Part shown: one piece after another, positions 1 to 7,401 of the stretch
How the letters are laid out: every line of letters begins with the position of its first letter
How positions within the stretch are numbered: position 1 is the first letter of the stretch
Source of the DNA: Lachnospiraceae bacterium
GTDB taxonomy: Bacteria > Bacillota > Clostridia > Lachnospirales > Lachnospiraceae
Direction of reading: 5' to 3'
DNA: 64,000 bases
NCBI GenBank assembly: GCA_017394885.1
Contig: JAFPWO010000023.1
Location: 108,291 to 172,290, forward strand
Made by a program: the position numbers and the translations under genes
The notes under the pieces: generated by a model
Told to the model about the DNA's origin: nothing
Database searches by the model: none
What the model saw: only the letters and a program-made list of their open reading frames with translations

Positions 1-1
1 C

Positions 2-823
2 TCGATCGATTATATAGCAAAAGCGAATGACTATCCCGGCGATGAGATCTATATCTCCGATCTCCACCGGATCTTCGTGCAGACGGAGAAGGAGCACGGC
101 GCCTTCTTTGCCCGCGTCGAAAGCGCGGAGGATCTGGAAGCGCTTCGCGCCTCCGGTAAAGTGGGCGGGATCCTCACGATGGAGGACGGCCGCGCCGTGC
201 AGGGCCGCATGGAGAATATCAAACGCTTTTACGACATGGGCGTCCGTATTCTGGCGCTTCTCTGGAATCATGCGAACTGCTTCGGCGCGCCGAATTCGCG
301 GGATCCGGCGGTCATGAACACCGGGCTGACGGATTTCGGCAAAGAGGCTGTTCCGTACATGGAATATCTCGGGATGGGGATCGATGTGTCCCACCTTTCT
401 GACGGCGGCTTCTGGGATGTCGCACAGCTGGCAAAGAAGCCGTTCTTCGCGACCCATTCCAACTGCCGGGCGCTGAATCCGCATCCGCGCAGCATGACCG
501 ATGAGATGATCCGCGCGCTGGCCGACAAAGGCGGCGTGATGGGGATCAACTTCTGCCCCGAATTCCTGACAAAGGACATCACGCGCACCGATGCGAAGAT
601 CGACGGCATCGCCGCGCAGCTGCGTCACCGCATCAACGTGGGCGGCCTGGAATGCGCAGCCGTCGGAACGGATTTTGACGGGATCGAGGGAGAACTGGAG
701 ATCCCGGACGCCTCCCATATGCCGCGCCTGTTCGAAGAACTGGCGAAGAGGGGCTTTACCGCGGACGAGCTGGAGCATATCGCGTATCGCAATACAGAGC
801 GGGTTTTGAAAGAAATCCTGTAA
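2..823 (+). CDS. Membrane dipeptidase (peptidase M19), C-terminal part, cut by window start
   Basis: Renal-dipeptidase-type zinc enzymes hydrolyse dipeptides. The reading frame is open from base 2 without a start, so the N-terminus, including the HxD metal motif of the family, lies outside the window. Visible family features are a Glu in GGILTMEDG, a His in GMGIDVSHLSDGG, a second His in FATHSNCRALNPHPRSMTDE, the stretch GGVMGINFCPEFL and the late VGTDFDGIEG loop. The order and spacing match the M19 TIM barrel, and about 270 residues remain of a usual 320 to 400. The internal ATG at 77 is not a true start. The next gene follows after 47 bases. The family is certain; the substrate and the true length are unknown. 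Confidence 0.93.
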   Translation, partial: SIDYIAKANDYPGDEIYISDLHRIFVQTEKEHGAFFARVESAEDLEALRASGKVGGILTMEDGRAVQGRMENIKRFYDMGVRILALLWNHANCFGAPNSRDPAVMNTGLTDFGKEAVPYMEYLGMGIDVSHLSDGGFWDVAQLAKKPFFATHSNCRALNPHPRSMTDEMIRALADKGGVMGINFCPEFLTKDITRTDAKIDGIAAQLRHRINVGGLECAAVGTDFDGIEGELEIPDASHMPRLFEELAKRGFTADELEHIAYRNTERVLKEIL

Positions 824-870
824 AGGAAGACCCGGCCGGCCACGGCGGAGCGCAAAGAAAAGAGTGAGCT

Positions 871-1707
871 ATGAGAAGAGAAGAAACAGAAGCCGTTCGT
901 ACGCATTATAACGCCGATCCGCAAAAAGAATGGGACCGTCTGCAGAAAAAACATCCGTACGAAAAGTATATCACGACCCACATGATGGACCGGTATATGA
1001 AGCCGGGCGATACCATTCTTGATATCGGCGGCGGGCCGGGGCAGTATTCCGTGCACTATGCCAGACAGGGGCACGCCGTTACGCTGCTGGATCTGAGCGA
1101 GGAAAACGTACGCTTCGCGAAGAAGAAAGCGCGGCAGTACGGCGTTAAAATTACGGCGCTGCCGGGAAATGCGCTGGACCTCTCCGGATTTGCGGACGGA
1201 TCCTTTGACGCGGTGTTCCTGATGGGGCCGCTCTATCATCTGATGGAAGAGGAGAGCCGGCTGCAGGCGCTTCATGAAGCGGCGCGCGTCCTCAAACCGG
1301 GCGGATATCTGTTCAGCAGTTTTATCCTGATGTTCGGCGGCGTGATCTACGGGCTGCGCGAGCTGCGGGAATCGATCCTCTGGCCCGAAGAGCAGCCGCT
1401 TTACGATATCGCGGCGAGAGAGGAAAGCCTTGCTTTCCATGCCTTCACCTATGCGTACATGACCACGGTCCGGGATGCGAAAAAGCTCTTGGCTGCCGTC
1501 CCGGGTCTGCATACGGAAACGGTTTTCGGACAGGAGGGGATTCTGGCTCCGTACAGGAACGTCCTGAGCGCAAGTCCCGCAAAGGTAAGGACGGCCTGGT
1601 ATGCGTATGCGCTGCGCTTCTGTGAAAAAGAAGAGTATCTGACGCATGCGGAACACCTGATGATCGTGTCGAAAAAAGAATCGTTTTTTTCGGACACAGA
1701 GAGATGA
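871..1707 (+). CDS. Class I SAM-dependent methyltransferase
   Basis: A 278-residue protein with a Rossmann methyltransferase core. Motif I is ILDIGGGPGQYS near residue 52, motif II is the acidic strand end VTLLDLSEENV, followed by the loop ALPGNALDLSGF and the post-motif strand FDAVFLMGPLYHL. The MGPLYHL stretch and the following helix LQALHEAARVLKPGGYLF are typical of the UbiE/small-molecule subgroup (Methyltransf_11/25). The C-terminal 100 residues form a variable cap. No substrate can be inferred: it stands between a dipeptidase and a small membrane protein without an obvious pathway. The ribosome site is modest (AGTGAG before the ATG). Confidence 0.88.
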   Translation: MRREETEAVRTHYNADPQKEWDRLQKKHPYEKYITTHMMDRYMKPGDTILDIGGGPGQYSVHYARQGHAVTLLDLSEENVRFAKKKARQYGVKITALPGNALDLSGFADGSFDAVFLMGPLYHLMEEESRLQALHEAARVLKPGGYLFSSFILMFGGVIYGLRELRESILWPEEQPLYDIAAREESLAFHAFTYAYMTTVRDAKKLLAAVPGLHTETVFGQEGILAPYRNVLSASPAKVRTAWYAYALRFCEKEEYLTHAEHLMIVSKKESFFSDTER

Positions 1708-1756
1708 AACAGATCTTTGAATATGGAGTTATTTCTGTGAGTAAAGGAGAAGCGGT

Positions 1757-1984
1757 ATGAAAAAGGTCCTTTTCATTCTTGGTCTGTCGCTGCTGGCCGC
1801 CGCCCTGATCAGCTTCGGAATCAGTCTGTGGTTCCACCATATGGGCGGTTCCGTTCTGGACGGAACCGCGTCTCTCTATGCCAGATTGTTCAGACGGCAG
1901 CAGTTCTTCCTATGGCTGGGGATCGGTTTATCGGTATCCGGGGCGGCCTTGTTCGGGATCAGCCTCCTGATGCAAAAACACTAG
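1757..1984 (+). CDS. Small two-helix membrane protein, function unknown
   Basis: A 75-residue protein with a good ribosome site (AAAGGAG, about 7 bases before ATG). It starts with a hydrophobic segment (residues 3 to 25), has a short polar loop containing HHMGGS and RLFRRQQ, then a second hydrophobic segment (residues 49 to 71) and ends in QKH. No domain is recognised. It lies 49 bases after the methyltransferase and may be co-transcribed. It converges on the M48 protease gene with only 16 bases between stop codons, leaving no room for a separate terminator. It could be a membrane-anchored accessory peptide; no function is claimed. Confidence 0.7.
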   Translation: MKKVLFILGLSLLAAALISFGISLWFHHMGGSVLDGTASLYARLFRRQQFFLWLGIGLSVSGAALFGISLLMQKH

Positions 1985-2000
1985 GAAGCCCGAAAAGATA

Positions 2001-3221
2001 TTATTCCGCATTCTTCCGCAGCGCTTCGATCCTCTGCGCGGTGGTCGGGTGCGAATAGGTCAGGGCGACCAGGAGCGGAGAAGGCGCCACGTCCGAGAAG
2101 TTTTCCCGCGTCAGTTTTTTGAGGCCGGAGATCAGCGCTTCGCCGCAGCCTTCCTTCGCTGCGTGCGCATCCGCCCGGTATTCCGCCCGGCGGGAGAAAG
2201 CATTGGTCACAAGCCCGAAGAGCGGCATAAACAGCGCGAATTCCACGCTCATGATCAGGATCAGGGCAAAGCCGTAATTGATCCGGTCAAAGCCGAAGAC
2301 TTCAAATATCGCGGGCGTGCGGAGGGTCAGCCACGCGAGCAGCCCGATGATCAGCATCTGGATAAAGGTCAGGAACTGGTTCCGCAGGGTATCCTTATGC
2401 AGGCCGTGCCCCAGCTCGTGGGCAAAAACGGCGCAGATCTCATCATCCGTCATTTTTTCCAGAAGGGTATCGTAAAGCACGATCGTCTTCATCTTCCCGA
2501 AGCCCGCAAAGTAGGCGTTGGATTTGCTGGAACGGCGGGAGGCGTCCATGACGTTGATCGCGCGGACCTTATAGCCGTTCTTTTCGAGAAGGGCCGTGAG
2601 CCGCTCCCGCAGTTCTCCGTCCGGAAGCGGGGTAAACTTGTTGAAGATCTTGCTGAAGAACGGATACAGGAAGGTGAAAAAGAGGATGAAGGCCATCATG
2701 ACGCCCGCGAACACCAGAATGAGCCAGTCTCCGAACTGCCTGTGCAGGCCCATCAGCGCGCTGCCGATCCCGGTGATCAGGCCCAGCTGAAGGATAAACT
2801 GCTTGACCGTATCGACCGCGAACGTTTTTTTCGTCGTCCGGTTGAACCCGTATTTTTCCTCGATCACCATGGTGTCGCGGTAGGCGAACGGCAGCGTGAT
2901 AAGGGAAGCCAGCGTGTTTAAAAGGACGACGGCGAACATCTGATGCCAGTCATCCTCCGCAAACAGGCCCGCGAAGGCCGCGTAGGCGTTGAAGAGGAAC
3001 AGCAGCAGATCGGCCAGAAAAGAGACGGCCAGCTGTCCGTAGTTCAGCCGGCACTTCTCGGCGCTGTAAGCCTGCCGTCGGGCATAGCTTTCGGCGTCAT
3101 AGACGTCTGCGACGCAGTCCGGAATCGGATTTTTCGCGGAGCTGAGCCGCAGCCGGTTCAGAAACAGTTCATACAAAAAGACCAGTGTGAGGGCGCCGAT
3201 CACAGCGAGCCGGATTATCAT
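2001..3221 (-). CDS. M48 family integral-membrane metallopeptidase (Ste24/CAAX protease-like)
   Basis: A 406-residue polytopic zinc protease. The N-terminal half carries four hydrophobic segments like the Peptidase_M48_N domain of Ste24-type CAAX proteases. The zinc motif HELGH is at about residue 268 (VFAHELGHGLHKD), and the third ligand is the Glu of SRRAEYRADAHA. The C-terminal YSHPTTAQRIEAL resembles the SHP motif of HtpX/Ste24. Bacterial members act in membrane protein quality control or peptide processing; the substrate is not known here. The ATG at 3221 is preceded by GGAGGAG. It is divergent from the radical SAM gene, each with its own promoter. Confidence 0.93.
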   Translation of the reverse strand: MIIRLAVIGALTLVFLYELFLNRLRLSSAKNPIPDCVADVYDAESYARRQAYSAEKCRLNYGQLAVSFLADLLLFLFNAYAAFAGLFAEDDWHQMFAVVLLNTLASLITLPFAYRDTMVIEEKYGFNRTTKKTFAVDTVKQFILQLGLITGIGSALMGLHRQFGDWLILVFAGVMMAFILFFTFLYPFFSKIFNKFTPLPDGELRERLTALLEKNGYKVRAINVMDASRRSSKSNAYFAGFGKMKTIVLYDTLLEKMTDDEICAVFAHELGHGLHKDTLRNQFLTFIQMLIIGLLAWLTLRTPAIFEVFGFDRINYGFALILIMSVEFALFMPLFGLVTNAFSRRAEYRADAHAAKEGCGEALISGLKKLTRENFSDVAPSPLLVALTYSHPTTAQRIEALRKNAE

Positions 3222-3260
3222 CGTTTTCTCCTCCTGCCATACCCTAAAGTTGCTGTGTCT

Positions 3261-3288
3261 GTTATAGCATATCTGCCGCGGGAAGCAA
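3261..3288 (-). promoter_or_regulatory. Promoter of the M48 protease gene
   Basis: Read on the minus strand: TTGCTT (3283-3288), 16-base spacer, TATAAC (3261-3266), with a TG one base before the -10 (extended -10). It lies about 40 bases before the start codon. Confidence 0.6.
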
Positions 3289-3308
3289 AGAGGCGGCCAT
3301 ACAAACGG

Positions 3309-3337
3309 TGGACACGGTCTGAGAATTCCTATATAAT
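3309..3337 (+). promoter_or_regulatory. Strong sigma-70-type promoter of the radical SAM/Cys-tail operon
   Basis: TGGACA (3309-3314), a 17-base spacer and a perfect TATAAT (3332-3337). It is 38 bases upstream of the ATG at 3375. It marks the beginning of a transcription unit containing only the radical SAM gene and the cysteine-tail protein. Confidence 0.75.
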
Positions 3338-3374
3338 AGGATCAAATCCAAGTATACGATTCAGGGGGGCCACT

Positions 3375-4772
3375 ATGATTCCCATACCGAAACTGTTCCG
3401 AAAGACGAAAACGGTCCGGCGGATCCAGGCGTATATGGACTCCACCTTCAACGAAGTCCTGCACACGACGCTGAATCCGGACGGGCCCGGCGCGATCCGC
3501 GTCCATCTGATCCCGCCGAAGAAGGAAGAGAACGCGTTAAATCCGAGTATTGCGATCGTAAACGGTACCGATATCGTGCCGCTCAATTTCGCCTACGCCG
3601 TCATTTTGGCCGAGATGATCCGGGAAGCGAACCGCTACGACGGGAAGGAGATCGGGGAAGCGCAGGTGCAGGACATCCTGAACAATACGGCCGATACCGT
3701 GAAGCAGATCATTCCGATCTTCTCCAAAAAGCGCATTCAGAATGACATCGTGCAGATCTATACGACGATGAAGCAGATCGCGTACCGCGAGGAAGTGACG
3801 ACGGATATCCACTACATGAGCATCGGCGAGTATGCGGAGTACATGAACGCGCCGCACCGCATGGACGTGATGGTGAGCGCGATGACGAAGAACGGGGCCT
3901 GGCACTGCAATCAGAAGTGCGTGCACTGCTACGCCGCAGGGCAGGTCCATTCGGATGAGCCGGAGCTTTCAACCGAAGAGTGGAAGAAGATCCTTGATAA
4001 GTGCCGCGAGGCCGGCATTCCGCAGGTGACCTTTACCGGCGGCGAGCCGACCATGCGGGAGGACCTCTTCGAGCTGATCCGCTATGCGCGCTGGTTCATC
4101 TCGCGCCTCAATACGAACGGGATCAGGCTGACCCCGGAGTACTGCAGAAAGCTGCACGAGGCGGAACTGGACAGCGTTCAGGTCACGTTTTATTCGAGTG
4201 ATCCCGATGTGCACAACAAGCTGGTCGGGGCCGCCCGCTTTGCCGAAACGGCTGCGGGTATCGACAATGCGCTGGCGGAAGGGCTTTCCGTCAGCATCAA
4301 TACCCCGCTGTGCACGCTGAACCAGGATTATGTGAAGACCCTGGAATATTTGCATGAGCGAGGCGTCATCTATGTCACCTGTTCCGGCCTGATCACGACC
4401 GGCAATGCGGCCGGGGAGGCTTCCGAACGGCTGCAGCTGACCGGGGAGGAGCTGGAGAAGGTCCTGCGGGATGCGGTCGCTTACTGCCATGCGAACGGCA
4501 TGGAGATCGCCTTCACCTCGCCCGGCTGGATCCAGCAGGAAGTCTTCGAAGAACTGAACATCCCGTCCCCGTCCTGCGGCGCCTGCCTTTCGAACATGGC
4601 GGTCACGCCCGGCGGGAACGTTGTGCCCTGCCAGAGCTGGCTCTCCGACGCGCCGCTCGGAAACATGCTGACCGATGACTGGGCTTCGATCTGGAACAGT
4701 CCCGCCTGCCTGGAACGCAGGAATTACTCGTCCGATATGACGGGCGAGTGTCCGTTACGGAGGTACTGCTGA
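3375..4772 (+). CDS. Radical SAM protein with N-terminal extra domain and C-terminal SPASM-like cysteines
   Basis: A 465-residue protein. Residues 1 to about 150 form an unassigned domain; the stretch IAIVNGTDIVPLNFAYAVIL resembles the peptide-binding PqqD/RRE fold, which is an inference from pattern only. The radical SAM cluster motif CxxxCxxC is at residues 178, 182 and 185 (CNQKCVHC), followed by the GGEP motif in VTFTGGEPTMREDL. The C-terminus has extra cysteines at 401, 404, 419, 459 and 465, as in SPASM/Twitch auxiliary clusters of peptide-modifying enzymes. The ATG at 3375 fits the promoter and follows a purine-rich AGGGGGG. The stop codon overlaps the start of the next gene (TGATG), so the two are translationally coupled. 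Most likely it modifies its partner; a coenzyme or metabolic role is the alternative. Confidence 0.9.
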   Translation: MIPIPKLFRKTKTVRRIQAYMDSTFNEVLHTTLNPDGPGAIRVHLIPPKKEENALNPSIAIVNGTDIVPLNFAYAVILAEMIREANRYDGKEIGEAQVQDILNNTADTVKQIIPIFSKKRIQNDIVQIYTTMKQIAYREEVTTDIHYMSIGEYAEYMNAPHRMDVMVSAMTKNGAWHCNQKCVHCYAAGQVHSDEPELSTEEWKKILDKCREAGIPQVTFTGGEPTMREDLFELIRYARWFISRLNTNGIRLTPEYCRKLHEAELDSVQVTFYSSDPDVHNKLVGAARFAETAAGIDNALAEGLSVSINTPLCTLNQDYVKTLEYLHERGVIYVTCSGLITTGNAAGEASERLQLTGEELEKVLRDAVAYCHANGMEIAFTSPGWIQQEVFEELNIPSPSCGACLSNMAVTPGGNVVPCQSWLSDAPLGNMLTDDWASIWNSPACLERRNYSSDMTGECPLRRYC

Positions 4773-6097
4773 TGAAGAACACGGCGAAGAAATCTGCGAA
4801 GCTTTTGCTGCTGACAGCGGTCTTGCTGCTGATCGGCCTGTTCCTGGCCGTGCCCGTGCAGGCCGCTGCGACCGATGAGATCCTGAACTTTACGATCACG
4901 GTGGAAGTAAACGACGACGCCTCCCTCGAAATGACCTATCACATCGACTGGAAGGTCCTGTATGACGGCGGCGGCTCGGATAAGCTGACCTGGGTCAATC
5001 TCGGCGTTCCGAACAAGTATCACGAAAACATCACGCCGCTCAGCAAGACGATCAAGAATATCAAAGACAAGGGCAGTACCCTGGAGATCTATCTGGACCG
5101 CGGGTACGGCAAAAACGAAGTGGTCAGCTTTGAGTTTTCCATGACCCAGGACCACATGTATCAGATCGATAAGTGGGTCGAAGGGGAAACGGTCTATACC
5201 TTCACGCCGGCCTGGTTCGACGATTTCAGCGTCGACGAGCTCGTGATCCGCTGGAACGCGGATCAGGCAGGCGCCTGGCAGCCGGACTGCCTGCAGGAGG
5301 GCGGCTATCTGGTCTTTAAGGCGTCGCTCTCGCCGGGCGATCAGTATACCATGAGCGTTGTTTACCCGAACGACGCCTTCGGCTTTGATGTCAGCCGCCA
5401 GGCAGACGGCGGGGGCTATGAGCCGGTCACGCCGACCGAATGGAACGGCGGCGGAGGCGGAGGAGGAGATGGTTCTTCCAGCTTCTTGGATGTGATCGGC
5501 GGCCTGTTCGCCCTGATCTTCATCCTGGCGATCCTGGTCGGCCCGATCATCGCGGTCGTCAAGTTCTTCCAGTGGATCGTTGGCGGCACGGGCTTCGGCT
5601 CGGAAAAAACGATGGAGAAGAAGATCACGCGCACCAAGATCGAGTACTACGCGAACTGTCCCAGCTGCGGCTCCGCACGCGAAGAAGGCAAGGATACCTG
5701 CCAGTACTGCGGCCGAAGCATGATCAAGAGCAAAGAAGTCGTGGAAGAGAGCCAGATCGAAAAGCCCGAAAAGTACACGAAAAACGGCACATACCGGTAC
5801 GGCGATTCGCCGAATACGTACATCCACGTGAATGTGATCAATGTCCCGGTCAGCCGGCCGCGTTCGGGCGGACCCGGCCGTCCCAGCCATTCTTCCCGTC
5901 TGGGCGGCGGTTCGCATCATTCCTCCTGCGCTTCGTCCTGTGCCTGCGCCTCGTCCTGCGCCTGCGCTTCGTCCTGTGCCTGCGCCTGCGCCTGTGCCTC
6001 GTCCGGCCGTGCCGGCTGCTCGGTGAAGGACTTCTTTAAGAAGAGCATCCACGAAGGCCGCGTGAAGATCGAGAGCAAAAAGAAAGAAACAAACTGA
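4772..6097 (+). CDS. Membrane-anchored protein with zinc ribbon and Cys/Ala/Ser-rich tail; candidate radical SAM substrate
   Basis: A 441-residue protein, unnamed. In order: a signal peptide (1 to about 29, ending VQA), an extracytoplasmic beta-rich domain (about 30 to 225, DUF2207-like in feel), a glycine run (7 Gly), one transmembrane helix (about 238 to 270), a CxxC-CxxC zinc ribbon (residues 296 to 313), a linker rich in Arg/Gly/Pro/Ser, ten cysteines between residues 386 and 416 in CASSCACASSC-type spacing, then GRAGCSVKDFF and a lysine-rich end. Topology puts ribbon and tail in the cytoplasm, where the upstream radical SAM enzyme could reach them. The ATG at 4772 overlaps the previous stop; an upstream ATG at 4748 lies inside that gene and is less likely. 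Function unknown. Confidence 0.85.
   Translation: MKNTAKKSAKLLLLTAVLLLIGLFLAVPVQAAATDEILNFTITVEVNDDASLEMTYHIDWKVLYDGGGSDKLTWVNLGVPNKYHENITPLSKTIKNIKDKGSTLEIYLDRGYGKNEVVSFEFSMTQDHMYQIDKWVEGETVYTFTPAWFDDFSVDELVIRWNADQAGAWQPDCLQEGGYLVFKASLSPGDQYTMSVVYPNDAFGFDVSRQADGGGYEPVTPTEWNGGGGGGGDGSSSFLDVIGGLFALIFILAILVGPIIAVVKFFQWIVGGTGFGSEKTMEKKITRTKIEYYANCPSCGSAREEGKDTCQYCGRSMIKSKEVVEESQIEKPEKYTKNGTYRYGDSPNTYIHVNVINVPVSRPRSGGPGRPSHSSRLGGGSHHSSCASSCACASSCACASSCACACACASSGRAGCSVKDFFKKSIHEGRVKIESKKKETN
5927..6019 (+). repeat. Degenerate repeat coding the ten-cysteine tail
   Basis: The DNA alternates TGC/TGT with GCC, GCT and TCG/TCC codons to give C-A-S-S-C and C-A units. Synonymous changes (TGC versus TGT, GCC versus GCT) occur between copies, so the peptide pattern appears kept while the DNA drifts. 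Confidence 0.8.
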
Positions 6098-6158
6098 CAG
6101 GAAATAAAATGGTTTCCGCCGTGAAGAAATATGGTGATATGAACAGGGAGGTTTTGAA

Positions 6159-7367
6159 ATGATTGCTTGTTCTGACAGATTACGATATGTTCACTCCGAT
6201 ATCCGGGGGCCGCTGTATCAGGAAGCGCTGCGCATGGAAGCGGAAGGAACGCCGGTCCTGAAACTGAATACCGGGAATCCAGCCCGCTTTGGCTTTGCTT
6301 TGCCGGCGTCCGTACGCGGCGCGCTGATCGCGCATGTGGATGAAGCGGTGCCGTACTGCGACGTGAAGGGCATGAAGGCCGCTAGGGAGGAGATCTGCGC
6401 CTATCATATCGAAAAAGGGCTGCAGGGCGTCAGCCCGGACGATGTATTCATCGGCAACGGCGTGAGCGAAGTGGCTTCCATGCTGATGGAAGCGCTGATC
6501 GGGACAGGCGATGAGATCCTTCTGCCGTCCCCCTGCTATTCCTTATGGAGCAATAACGCCTATCTCTGCGAGGGCGTCCCGGTCTTTTACCGCTGCGATC
6601 CCGCCAACCACTGGAATCCCGATCTGGAGGATATGGAACGGAAGATCACGCCGAAGACCAAGGCCATCCTCGTGATCAATCCCAATAACCCGACCGGCGT
6701 GCTGTACGGGCGGGACACACTGCTGGCGATCGCGGAGCTGGCCAGAAAGCATGGGCTGGTCCTACTGGCGGATGAGATCTACGACCGCCTGGTCATGGAT
6801 GACCTGGTCCACGAATCGCTGGCCGCCCTGGCGCCGGACCTTCCCTGCATCACCTTCAACGGGCTGTCCAAGAGCCACATCATCTGCGGCTTCCGCTGCG
6901 GGTGGATGATCTTCAGCGATCCGAACGGGGAACTGCAGGCAGTGAAAGACGGGGTCATGCGGCTCGCAGCCATGCGGCTTTGCGGCAATGCCCTGACCCA
7001 GCTGGTCATTCCGGCGGCGCTCAAAGACAGCGCGTCTACCCGGGCCATGATGGTGCCCGGCGGCCGCCTGTATGAGCAGCGGGAAGCCACGATCCGGGGA
7101 CTGGATGCCATCGACGGCGCATCCTACGAAAAGAACGACGCGGCATTCTACCTGTTCCCCGCGCTGGACGCGAATCGCTTCCGCTTTGAGAGTGCCGGCG
7201 ATTTCTGTATGAAGTTCCTCCATGAATGCCAGGTCCTGATGATCCCCGGCACGGGATTTGACTGGCAGGAAGATCTGCGCTTCCGCATCGTTATGCTGCC
7301 GGAACCGGCGCAGCTGAAAGAAGCCATGGAAAAACTGGGAGAATTCCTGCAGCATCACAGATGGTAG
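6159..7367 (+). CDS. PLP-dependent aminotransferase, class I/II (AlaA-like)
   Basis: A 402-residue fold-type I aminotransferase. The N-terminal SDIRGPLYQEALRMEAEG and LKLNTGNPARFGF match AlaA-type glutamate-pyruvate aminotransferases. Other features are the NPNNPTG motif, the PLP-phenol Asp in LLADEIYDRL, and the Schiff-base Lys in NGLSKSHIICGFRCGWM. The length is usual for AlaA. The likely reaction is reversible transfer of the amino group between alanine and 2-oxoglutarate, but aspartate or aromatic specificity cannot be excluded. The ATG has GGGAGG upstream. It follows the Cys-tail gene by 61 bases and may share its transcript. It converges on the DUF975-CmpB gene with 34 bases between. 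Confidence 0.9.
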   Translation: MIACSDRLRYVHSDIRGPLYQEALRMEAEGTPVLKLNTGNPARFGFALPASVRGALIAHVDEAVPYCDVKGMKAAREEICAYHIEKGLQGVSPDDVFIGNGVSEVASMLMEALIGTGDEILLPSPCYSLWSNNAYLCEGVPVFYRCDPANHWNPDLEDMERKITPKTKAILVINPNNPTGVLYGRDTLLAIAELARKHGLVLLADEIYDRLVMDDLVHESLAALAPDLPCITFNGLSKSHIICGFRCGWMIFSDPNGELQAVKDGVMRLAAMRLCGNALTQLVIPAALKDSASTRAMMVPGGRLYEQREATIRGLDAIDGASYEKNDAAFYLFPALDANRFRFESAGDFCMKFLHECQVLMIPGTGFDWQEDLRFRIVMLPEPAQLKEAMEKLGEFLQHHRW

Positions 7368-7401
7368 GCCTTCTCCCCCGGAATCATGGCTGGTGATGTG
7401 G

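Noticed and set aside
2049..2921. 290-codon plus-strand frame opposite the M48 protease
   Set aside because: The minus strand encodes a canonical HELGH protease; the plus frame is high-GC shadow.
3375..6097. Classic RiPP cluster with small precursor peptide and exporter
   Set aside because: No small precursor, protease or exporter gene is present around the pair; the candidate substrate is the large membrane protein itself.
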